NCBI GenBank assembly: GCA_030643245.1
Contig: DAOWME010000204.1
Coordinates: 1 to 5,380, forward strand
Origin: Deltaproteobacteria bacterium
GTDB lineage: Bacteria > Desulfobacterota > UBA8473
Direction: 5' to 3'
DNA length: 5,380 nucleotides
Both the position numbers and the translations under genes were made by a program. Below the pieces are notes generated by a model. It worked only from the letters and a program-made list of their open reading frames with translations, was not told where the DNA came from and searched no databases. Shown here piece after piece: positions 1-5,204 of the stretch. Each line of letters starts with the position of its first letter. Position 1 is the stretch's first letter.

Positions 1-143
1 CTTCAGGCCATCTTTGCCCGATCTTCAAACACAAAATCCTCAAAATAGTTCGACTATTCCTGCGGTTTTGCGTTTTCAGATCGGACAAATCTAACCTAAA
101 TCTGAGCGCCAACTTGAGGAAGTTATTTCGTCCCCGTCCCTAA
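1..143 (+). mobile_element. Family A MITE-like element, copy 1 (5' end cut off by window start)
   Basis: This non-coding repeat lacks its left end because the window starts inside it. The right terminus at 118-143 is the exact reverse complement of the left terminus of the copy at 5205-5230, so a full element is about 186 bp with 26 bp terminal inverted repeats. Inside lies a long imperfect hairpin at 18-84: CCGATCT (18-24) pairs with AGATCGG (78-84), and AATAGT-TCG-ACTATT (44-58) forms a perfect tip. Positions 1-133 are identical to 5248-5380. No transposase is encoded. The terminal repeats and internal palindrome fit a non-autonomous element moved in trans. The G/C-rich GGGACGGGGACG terminus recalls repeats mobilised by IS200-like (REP-associated) transposases, which is inference only. 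Confidence 0.75.
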
Positions 144-223
144 GGTACAATGGCATTATCTCCGCTATGTGCCGGCGCCTTGATATTGCAATGGCTGCTC
201 AGGACAAATGGAGCATAAAACAA

Positions 224-252
224 TTGACAAACCACCAGGAAGGTGTTATTCA
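224..252 (+). promoter_or_regulatory. Possible promoter for the tRNA-Arg gene
   Basis: A perfect -35 hexamer TTGACA lies at 224-229. After a 17 bp spacer comes TATTCA at 247-252, a weak -10 that matches only the first half of TATAAT. The tRNA begins 55 bp further on. The rest of 144-307 shows no recognisable gene. The only open frame, 167-292, would encode 41 residues of no recognised family and lacks a ribosome binding site. Confidence 0.4.
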
Positions 253-307
253 AAAAGCCTTCTACAGGTCATGTTACAGAGTCAGGGAGTAATGTGAAGA
301 TCAGCCT

Positions 308-384
308 GCCCCCGTAGCTCAGGTGGATAGAGCAAGGGATTCCTAATCCCTGTGCCGCGTGTTCGAGTCACGCCGGGGGTACCA
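308..384 (+). tRNA. tRNA-Arg (anticodon CCT)
   Basis: The sequence folds as a complete cloverleaf. The acceptor stem GCCCCCG (308-314) pairs with CGGGGGT, with a G-U pair at position 1-72. The D arm is GCTC...GAGC. The anticodon stem AGGGA/TCCCT encloses the loop TTCCTAA, which gives anticodon CCT for the AGG codon. The T arm is GCGTG-TTCGAGT-CACGC. The discriminator A is followed by an encoded CCA (382-384). It stands alone with no other tRNA nearby. tRNA-Arg genes are common integration targets for tyrosine integrases, and the 3' flank shows tandem repeats that may reflect this (see 431-450). Confidence 0.96.
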
Positions 385-430
385 ATAAAATCAATGGCTT
401 ACAGCTCATGAAGTCTTTCAGTCACTGTCT

Positions 431-450
431 TGAAGTAATAATGAAGTAAT
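431..450 (+). repeat. Tandem 9-bp direct repeat downstream of tRNA, possible relic integrase arm site
   Basis: TGAAGTAAT occurs at 431-439 and again at 442-450, an 11 bp period close to one helical turn. It lies about 50 bp beyond the tRNA 3' end. Short direct repeats in this position are typical of integrase arm-binding sites at the ends of tRNA-integrated elements. No integrase gene is in the window, so the function is inferred. The rest of 385-470 has no gene. Confidence 0.3.
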
Positions 451-470
451 TTGGGGACATCCGGAAGAAA

Positions 471-752
471 CTAAAAAAGATATTCGATTAATTTAATTTT
501 TATCTTCGTGGCAAGTCTGGCCGCATGGCTTCTAAGCAGCATGCTGAAGCCGTCAAGTGGCAAACACAATTCGATATCCAATGGGTAATTACCACCACCG
601 ATTCGATAGACATAAGTACGCCAATAACGGACCTTGCCAAATATTGTGCCTAACAGCCGATCTTTAGGACCTTGATACCTGCAACCATGTCCATGATCAA
701 GATGCGTAGGTCTCCAATAGTCCTCACGCATAGACAAAAATAGAGCAACAAG
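471..752 (-). pseudogene. Truncated N-terminal fragment of a transposase (ISKra4/UPF0236-like)
   Basis: A minus-strand reading frame of about 93 codons runs from 752 to a TAG at 471-473. Its middle part contains GTIFGKVRYWRTYV, then GGGNYPLDIELCLPLDGFS, then AARLATKIKI. This is the order seen in the N-terminal part of ISKra4/UPF0236-type transposases: a beta-strand 'FGxVxYxRxYV', then 'PLDxxLxLPxxxxS', then a helix 'AxRLA'. The catalytic region that should follow is missing, because the frame stops right after the helix. The start codon of the open frame (ATG at 782) lies inside the adjacent A element, whose terminus supplies the first ten codons, so the original start has been lost. This is a dead remnant. 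The family assignment rests on motif memory and is moderately sure. Confidence 0.5.
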
Positions 753-939
753 TAAGGGGCGAGGCCGAAATAACCACCCCATTTGTACATCTCATCTTCA
801 GGCCATCTTTACCCGATCTTCAAACACAAAATCCTCGAAATAGGTAAGAGTATTCCTGTGATTTTGTATTTTCAGATCGAACAAATCTGACCTAAATCTG
901 AGCGCCAACTTGAGGAAGTTATTTCGGCCTCGCCCCTTA
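753..939. mobile_element. Family A MITE-like element, copy 2 (complete)
   Basis: This is a complete 187 bp element with perfect 22 bp terminal inverted repeats at 753-774 and 918-939. The interior matches copies 1 and 3 over its whole length, but with scattered substitutions and one single-base length difference, so this copy is older or from another subfamily. The internal imperfect hairpin is kept, from CGATCT to AGATCG, although its tip has changed. The outer terminal bases differ from copies 1 and 3 at four positions, and both arms changed together. The element sits between two transposase remnants and provides the false start of the left one. No clear target-site duplication is visible at the junctions. 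Confidence 0.8.
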
Positions 940-1177
940 GGCTTGTATTGAAAGGAATTAAGGCTATCAATCCCCTTTTCTACAATTGATAATGCCAGTT
1001 TTAAATGTTTTAAATCGGTTTGCCGACTACAGAAGCAACATTCTCAAGTTCAAAACCCTTAGCCAGCATTAACAGAGCGATAAACCTTACTTTCAGACGT
1101 ACGTCAGGTTGATTGTCTCTGTATTCCTGTAATCTTGCGATTTCATAATCATCCAAATTGTACTTTGATACATCCAT
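940..1177 (-). pseudogene. Decayed IS630-type transposase, N-terminal helix-turn-helix fragment
   Basis: On the minus strand, ATG at 1177 opens 55 codons (to TAA at 1010-1012) beginning MDVSKYNLDDYEIARLQEY. Next come RLKVRFIALLMLAKGFELENV and ASVVGKPI, which looks like the N-terminal helix-turn-helix of IS630-family transposases ('R..ALL.LakG.s...iA..vG.s..Ti..W'). After the first stop the same frame continues with two more stops but still reads NWHYQL and KRGLIAL, matching the expected 'W...l..Gl..L' segment. Decay is therefore by nonsense changes such as AAA to TAA. The A element ends at 939, where similarity also ends. A plausible ribosome binding site TTGGAG precedes the ATG. The DDE catalytic domain is absent. 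It is non-functional. Confidence 0.6.
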
Positions 1178-1228
1178 AAGTGACTCCAAATAGTGTAATT
1201 TATTGGTGTATACACTGGATGTATCAAA
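1164..1228. repeat. 13-bp perfect inverted repeat around the transposase start
   Basis: TTTGATACATCCA at 1164-1176 is the exact reverse complement of TGGATGTATCAAA at 1216-1228. The left arm includes the first codons of the decayed IS630-type transposase, and the right arm lies upstream of it. The 39 bp centre ends with the perfect 10-bp palindrome GTGTATACAC at 1206-1215. It could be an operator, an old element end or a small inverted duplication. Confidence 0.5.
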
Positions 1229-1245
1229 ATTATGGCCGTGCTAGG

Positions 1246-1435
1246 TAGTTTCCATCCAGAAATGGCCCTTTTTTCCCTGAGCTGCGTTCTCCTCAGGTTT
1301 CCGCCTGCGACTTACGATCATGTACGACTCGGCGCAAACCGTCGTGCGGCCTTGCTCAGAGAAAAAATGCTCATTTCTGAATTGGAAACCAACTCGTGCC
1401 CTTTTCTCAAGAAGTCCATTTATGGATGGACACTA
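1246..1435 (+). mobile_element. Family B MITE-like element, copy 1 (upstream of mscS)
   Basis: This 190 bp repeat is about 96% identical to 2569-2760, with five substitutions and two single-base indels. Its ends form an imperfect inverted repeat: TAGTTTCCATCCAGAAATGG at the left, and a right end whose reverse complement is TAGTGTCCATCCATAAATGG (17 of 20 match). Both ends carry TA, as expected for IS630/Tc1-mariner-type insertion at a TA target. The interior has palindromes such as CCTGAG...CTCAGG. No transposase is encoded. The right end stops five bases before the likely mscS start, so the element may shape that gene's leader or expression. The open frame across the element is not credible as a gene. 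Confidence 0.75.
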
Positions 1436-1440
1436 GGTAT

Positions 1441-2538
1441 ATGTTTGGTATAAATATGAAAGGCTTCCTCAACACACTGAAAGAGCAATTTATCTCAAAC
1501 CAAGAAGCATACTGGAATACCGGCGCCTTTATCATCGCTATCTTGGTTTGCACCGCTATTGTCTGGTGGATTTTTAATACGGTCATTAAAAGATTCGAGA
1601 AGAAATACCGGGACAACGGGCTTTTTGAAAAGAACGACCATATCTTTACCCTCATAAGGCGAGTCGGTCACCACACTATCCTGATCCTAATGGGTGTCGC
1701 ATGTATAAGGCTTTTCGATGCACCCATTGTGGATAAAATCGTCTATGTATTCATGATCATGGTCTTTTGTGTACTTGCCAATGGTCTCGCCTCAAATTTG
1801 ATACCCTTCCTTCAGAAAAAGTTTGCGGCCAGGACAGATACACGTTTCGATGACATGATCCTCGACCTCTTTAAGAAGTTTTCAGGTATCATTATCTTCA
1901 CTACCGGGACCCTCCTGGCCCTTGATATGATTGGGTTGAACATCATGCCGTTCGTTGCAGGCGCCGGTATTGCAGGTATTGCCATCGGGTTCGCAGCCAA
2001 GGATACCCTTTCAAACCTTATCGCCGGGATCCTTCTGATCATAGACCGGCCGTTCGAGATTGGGGACAGGATTGAAGTCTGGACGGCCCCGGTTAACTCC
2101 GCCACCTGGGGTGATGTTGTTGATATCGGTCTCAGGGCCACCAAGATTCAGACCACGGATAACATAGTCATCATCATCCCCAACAACGAGATCATGAAGC
2201 GCGATATTATCAACTATACGACGATGACTAAGGAAATAAGGGTTCGGATCGGCATCGGCATCGCTTACGACGCTGACGTGAAGAAAGTAAAGGAGATTAT
2301 CAAGGGGGTCAGCCTTGAATTGGGTTGGGTTATGCGCGATCCGGCGCCTAAGGTGGTGGTCAAGAGCTTTGGGGATTCGGCTGTTAATCTCGAAGCGAGG
2401 GTATGGATCAGCAGGCCCAGGAAAAGGATGGACACCATATCCCACGTGACAGACCGTGTGAAAGAGGTTTTCCAGGAAGAAGGGATAGAGATTCCTTATC
2501 CAAAGAGGGATATCTATATCAAGAAATCTGAACCTTGA
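1441..2538 (+). CDS. MscS-family mechanosensitive ion channel
   Basis: This encodes a homo-oligomeric inner-membrane channel that opens under membrane tension and releases solutes on osmotic downshock. Counting from the ATG at 1441 (365 aa), hydrophobic segments lie near residues 29-47, 78-92, 102-121 and 147-165. The pore helix follows at about 169-201, with the Gly/Ala-rich AGAGIAGIAIGFAAKDTLSN. The hallmark DRPFEIGDRIEV (about 202-213) opens the cytoplasmic beta domain, followed by DIGLRATKIQT and the IIPNNEI motif. The alpha/beta C-terminal domain is complete. A short insertion (WTAPVNSATWGDV) sits where many homologues have a tight turn; this is probably a subfamily trait. The open frame extends upstream to a GTG at 1396, but that part is repeat B sequence and was rejected. 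ATG 1456 is an equally possible start (360 aa), and neither has a strong ribosome binding site. The gene is monocistronic and flanked by B copies. Confidence 0.9.
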   Translation: MFGINMKGFLNTLKEQFISNQEAYWNTGAFIIAILVCTAIVWWIFNTVIKRFEKKYRDNGLFEKNDHIFTLIRRVGHHTILILMGVACIRLFDAPIVDKIVYVFMIMVFCVLANGLASNLIPFLQKKFAARTDTRFDDMILDLFKKFSGIIIFTTGTLLALDMIGLNIMPFVAGAGIAGIAIGFAAKDTLSNLIAGILLIIDRPFEIGDRIEVWTAPVNSATWGDVVDIGLRATKIQTTDNIVIIIPNNEIMKRDIINYTTMTKEIRVRIGIGIAYDADVKKVKEIIKGVSLELGWVMRDPAPKVVVKSFGDSAVNLEARVWISRPRKRMDTISHVTDRVKEVFQEEGIEIPYPKRDIYIKKSEP

Positions 2539-2568
2539 AAACCGCATGATTCAGGGTAGATTATTACT

Positions 2569-2760
2569 TAGTTTCCATCCAGAAATGGCCCTTTTTCCCC
2601 TGAGCTGCGTTCTCCTCAGGTTTCCGCCTGCGACGTACGATCATGTACGCCTCGTCGCAAACCGTCGTGCGGCCTTGCTCAGAGAAAAAATTGCTCATTT
2701 CTGTAATTGGAAACCAACTCGTGCCCTTTTCTCAAGAAGTCCATTTATGGATGGGCACTA
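2569..2760 (+). mobile_element. Family B MITE-like element, copy 2 (downstream of mscS)
   Basis: This 192 bp copy has the same orientation as 1246-1435 and begins 30 bp after the mscS stop codon. Its ends are TAGTTTCCATCC and GGATGGGCACTA, again bounded by TA. The internal palindrome is stronger than in copy 1: GCGACG pairs with CGTCGC around TACGATCATGTA. A CCTGAG/CTCAGG stem is shared by both copies. With no other terminator visible after mscS, this structured element could end its transcript. It carries no gene. Confidence 0.75.
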
Positions 2761-2800
2761 ATTAGAAGGAAACCGGAAATCCTATAATTTGAATTGTTGC

Positions 2801-2829
2801 TTGACAGGTAAAACCATTTTAATTATGCT
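2801..2829 (+). promoter_or_regulatory. Sigma70-type promoter for the carboxyltransferase gene
   Basis: A perfect -35 TTGACA (2801-2806) is followed by an optimal 17 bp spacer and TATGCT (2824-2829), which matches four of six -10 consensus bases. It lies just after the second B element and points toward the carboxyltransferase. Transcription would start near 2836, giving a leader of about 175 nt that includes the palindromic cluster at 2857-2944. A second -10-like TATATT at 2981-2986 has no good -35 partner. Confidence 0.6.
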
Positions 2830-2856
2830 CTCATTCCAATGTTGTGGGGTAACTGT

Positions 2857-2944
2857 TCACTCCCCCCTTTCGTAAAGGGTGTCCCGGGGGTACTCATTAT
2901 CAGATACCCCCCCTACTCCCCCTTTTCCCAAAGGGAGGGAGTAA
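2857..2944. repeat. Nested palindromic repeat cluster (family C) in the carboxyltransferase leader
   Basis: Three hairpins lie within an outer inverted repeat. CCCTTT-CGT-AAAGGG is at about 2865-2879. GGGGGTA (2886-2892) pairs with TACCCCC (2905-2911). CCCTTTTCCCAAAGGG is at about 2920-2935. The outer arms (TTCACTCCCCCC... at 2857 and ...GGGAGGGAGTAAA near 2944) are roughly complementary, so the whole unit can fold on itself. Such C/G-run palindromes around CCCTTT...AAAGGG are common intergenic repeats in several bacterial phyla (general knowledge). Its position between promoter and start codon makes an effect on transcript folding, stability or attenuation possible. Confidence 0.6.
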
Positions 2945-2962
2945 ATAGTCACATTGTGGAAG

Positions 2963-2976
2963 TTCTGGATGGAAAC
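2963..2976 (-). repeat. Solitary inverted copy of the family B left terminus
   Basis: TTCTGGATGGAAAC is the exact reverse complement of the left-terminal GTTTCCATCCAGAA found at 1248-1261 and 2571-2584. The rest of element B is not next to it. It may be a remnant end, or it may form a larger inverted-repeat pair with the B left end at 2571. Confidence 0.5.
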
Positions 2977-2994
2977 CTGTTATATTTCTAAATG

Positions 2995-3001
2995 AAGGAG
3001 G
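2995..3001 (+). promoter_or_regulatory. Strong ribosome binding site of the carboxyltransferase gene
   Basis: AAGGAGG lies 10 nt before the ATG at 3012. It is a full anti-16S match and fixes that start codon. Confidence 0.85.
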
Positions 3002-3011
3002 CTTAGATCTC

Positions 3012-4592
3012 ATGAGTAATGCGCCTGGCAATAAGAACTTGAAACGGATGGAAGACTGGAAGACAGAAAGGGATTATATTTTGCAGATGGGAGGTCAGAA
3101 GGTCATAGAGACTCGTCACAAGAAGGGACAGATGACAGCCAGAGAAAGGGTGGATTATTTTTTCGATCCGGGTACCTTCACTGAAATAGGGATGTGGGTC
3201 AAACATAGAACCACTGCCTTTGGCATGGACAAAAAAGATATCCCTGCCGATGGGATTGTAACCGGTTTTGGGAAGGTGAATGGCAGGTATGTGGTCACCG
3301 CTGCAGAAGACTATACTTGCATGTCAGGGAGTTTTGGGGAGGCCCATGGCAGGAAATTTGCTTACGCCATCGATTTCGCCAAAGAAAAGGGATGGCCGTT
3401 CATAAGCATGAACGACTCCGGGGGGCTTCGAATGCAGGAAGGGATGGACGCTTTGGAAGCTTACGGCTGGCTATTCAAGGCACAAGATCAGGCCTCAGGG
3501 ATAATCCCCCAGATATCTTTGCTCCAAGGCCCTTGCCTGGGTGGACAGGCCTATCACCCAGTGATGCAGGACTTCATTATTCAGATCAAAAAAACCGGTT
3601 TTATGGGTATTGCCGGGCCCGCCTTTGTCAAGACGCAAACCGGTGAGGAGATCAGTCTTGAGAAGCTCTGCGGGTATGAAGCCCATGCCGTCAAATCAGG
3701 TCAGACACATATAGTTGCTGAAGATGAAAAGGACTGTTTGGACAAATGTAAAGAACTCTTGTCTTTTTTCCCTTCCAATAACAGGGAGAAACCACCCCGG
3801 ATCGAAACAAAGGATGACCCGGAGAGGGAAAACGATGATCTAATCGGTATCCTCCCGGACGAACCATTTCAGATCTTCGATATGTACAAGGTGATTAGGG
3901 GAGTGGTGGATGATGGTCACTTCTATGAGACGCTGGGACTCTATGCCAGGAACATGATCACAGGCTTTGCTCGTTTTAGTGGTCGACCTGTGGGGATTGT
4001 GGCCAACCAGCCCAGCTGGACGGCAGGGTGCATAGACATCAACGCGGCAGACAAGGCGGCAAGGTTCATAAGGTTCTGTGATCTCTTCAACATACCATTA
4101 GTTACTTTTGTAGATTGCCCTGCTTTCATGATAGGTTCTCAACAGGACTGGGCGGGAATTCTGAGGCATGGCGCCAAGCTACTCTTTGCCTGGGCAAATG
4201 CCACTGTGCCCCTGATTTCCGTTATCGTGAGAAAGTCGTACGCCGGCGCCCATTACGGGATGCTCGACAAGTCCATTGGCGCTGACTTTGTTTATGCATG
4301 GCCCACAGCCCTTGTCACTGCTTTGGATGGCAAGACCGTGGCCAGCGTCATCTTTGCCAAAGAGATAAGGAAGGCGGAAAATCCAGAAGAGCTGAGGGTA
4401 AAGAGGATAGAAGAATACAATGAAGTCTATTCAAATCCATATATGGCAGCGGCAAGAGGTTTCGTTGATGACGTGATAGATCCCAAGGATACGAGAAAAA
4501 TTATAAACAGGTCGCTTGACGTATTGGAGAATAAGTGGAAAACAGCGTACCAGTCACAACCGTGGAGGAAGTATTCCAATATCAACCTTTGA
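3012..4592 (+). CDS. Biotin-dependent acyl-CoA carboxyltransferase subunit (PccB/MmdA-like)
   Basis: This 526 aa protein is a full-length carboxyltransferase, the subunit that moves CO2 between biotin and an acyl-CoA in carboxylases or sodium-pumping decarboxylases. The N-terminal crotonase-like domain (about 30-260) carries GSFGEAHGRK (106-115), NDSGGLRMQEG (134-144; the oxyanion GGA is GGL here), GPCLGGQAYHP (173-183), KTQTGEE (207-213) and FPSNN (253-257). The C-terminal domain (about 285-510) has GRPVGIVANQPS, GCIDINAADKAARFIRFCD, IRHGAKLLFA-type residues (383-393), RKSYAGAHYGM (407-417), YAWPTA (428-433) and the family ending PWRKYSNINL. PccB-type enzymes have GGAYDVM where this one has AGAHYGM, so Tyr415 replaces the substrate-selecting Asp. 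The Tyr resembles methylcrotonyl-CoA carboxylase and glutaconyl-CoA decarboxylase. No biotin carboxylase, biotin carrier, epimerase or mutase gene is adjacent, so partners and substrate are unknown. It is monocistronic, with a strong ribosome binding site. Confidence 0.92.
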   Translation: MSNAPGNKNLKRMEDWKTERDYILQMGGQKVIETRHKKGQMTARERVDYFFDPGTFTEIGMWVKHRTTAFGMDKKDIPADGIVTGFGKVNGRYVVTAAEDYTCMSGSFGEAHGRKFAYAIDFAKEKGWPFISMNDSGGLRMQEGMDALEAYGWLFKAQDQASGIIPQISLLQGPCLGGQAYHPVMQDFIIQIKKTGFMGIAGPAFVKTQTGEEISLEKLCGYEAHAVKSGQTHIVAEDEKDCLDKCKELLSFFPSNNREKPPRIETKDDPERENDDLIGILPDEPFQIFDMYKVIRGVVDDGHFYETLGLYARNMITGFARFSGRPVGIVANQPSWTAGCIDINAADKAARFIRFCDLFNIPLVTFVDCPAFMIGSQQDWAGILRHGAKLLFAWANATVPLISVIVRKSYAGAHYGMLDKSIGADFVYAWPTALVTALDGKTVASVIFAKEIRKAENPEELRVKRIEEYNEVYSNPYMAAARGFVDDVIDPKDTRKIINRSLDVLENKWKTAYQSQPWRKYSNINL

Positions 4593-4610
4593 AAACCGGT
4601 TTCTTCGCCG

Positions 4611-4646
4611 CAGTGGGGCACTTTTGTGAACGAAAGCGCCCCACTG
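4611..4646. terminator. Probable bidirectional terminator between convergent genes
   Basis: CAGTGGGGC (4611-4619) pairs perfectly with GCCCCACTG (4638-4646). After one mismatch the stem continues as CTTT/AAAG around an 8-nt loop, giving about 13 pairs in total. It lies in the 99 bp gap between the stop codons of the carboxyltransferase and the cvpA-family gene. No T run follows directly on the plus strand (TTTTT comes about 18 nt later), so the efficiency is uncertain. Confidence 0.6.
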
Positions 4647-4691
4647 TGAGGCTCACACCTCTGCTTTTTGAGGGGTTACCATCCTTCCCCA

Positions 4692-5183
4692 TTACACACC
4701 CACAGCCCCCGAAAGGTCCGGAGGGATCAGTCGCCACAGGGATTCAATAAAATAGAGAAAAAAGGGGGCAAGGACCGCATCCTTTATCCATTTATCACTC
4801 CCAAGGACAGGATACTTGTACATGAAAACCAGAACTACGCCCACGATGATACCACCCCTCATTAAACCGAATACCAAGCCTCCAACCCGGTCAACCCAGC
4901 CCAGCGCAACCTGGTTAATCAGCTTCTTAAGGAGTAGACCGGTAATCGTCAAAAGCGCTCCCACGAGCAAGAATATCACGATGAAGCTCACTATGTTGGC
5001 GGCATTCGCACTTTGAATCATTCCACTCAATAGGCGGGCCCCCGTGGCGTATGACCTGCTGGCGATCGCCACCCCCAGAATCAGGGCAAGGAGGGTGAAG
5101 ATCTCCTTGATCAACCCCCTCCTCACCCCAAAGAAGATGCTAATACCCATAACACCGATAATGGCTACATCCAGCCAGTTCAA
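4692..5183 (-). CDS. CvpA family inner-membrane protein
   Basis: This 163 aa protein belongs to the CvpA (colicin V production) family of small multi-pass membrane proteins. The family is linked to colicin V export and envelope homeostasis, but its molecular function is poorly known. The N terminus reads NWLDVAIIGVMGISIFFGVRR, then GLIKEIFTLLALILG, the typical family opening with an Asp at position 5 and spaced glycines. Hydrophobic spans lie near 5-20, 25-41, 63-85 and 103-122. The motif GWVDRVGGLVFGLMRG (95-110) is the conserved family loop. The start codon is TTG, chosen because AAAGGAG lies 7 nt upstream (5191-5197) and no ATG lies nearby. It converges on the carboxyltransferase gene with 99 bp between stops. 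A family A element lies 21 bp upstream of the start, so the natural promoter has been displaced or replaced. Confidence 0.88.
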   Translation of the reverse strand: MNWLDVAIIGVMGISIFFGVRRGLIKEIFTLLALILGVAIASRSYATGARLLSGMIQSANAANIVSFIVIFLLVGALLTITGLLLKKLINQVALGWVDRVGGLVFGLMRGGIIVGVVLVFMYKYPVLGSDKWIKDAVLAPFFLYFIESLWRLIPPDLSGAVGV

Positions 5184-5190
5184 TATCTTA

Positions 5191-5197
5191 CTCCTTT
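5191..5197 (-). promoter_or_regulatory. Ribosome binding site fixing a TTG start for the cvpA-family gene
   Basis: Read on the minus strand, AAAGGAG lies 7 nt before TTG at 5183-5181. This is a strong match at ideal spacing and supports the rare start codon. Confidence 0.8.
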
Positions 5198-5204
5198 CCC
5201 CTGT

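Noticed and set aside
167..292. 41-codon plus-strand open frame between A copy 1 and the tRNA
   Set aside because: It has no ribosome binding site and no family resemblance, and it overlaps the likely tRNA promoter. It may be a gene fragment but cannot be supported.
1396..1440. Extended mscS start at GTG 1396
   Set aside because: These codons are derived from the right end of element B, have no convincing ribosome binding site, and add nothing to the MscS N terminus.
1232..1453. Open frame of 73 codons across B copy 1
   Set aside because: The same peptide recurs at 2546-2761 only because the DNA repeat recurs. The two frames diverge after single-base indels, and the sequence shows palindromic repeat structure, not a protein family.
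2011..2547. 178-codon minus-strand open frame opposite mscS
   Set aside because: It lies opposite a well-supported MscS coding sequence, has low-complexity shadow composition and no recognisable domain.
2836..3011. Known riboswitch in the carboxyltransferase leader
   Set aside because: The structure is explained by simple CCCTTT/AAAGGG palindromes, and no conserved aptamer motif was recognised.
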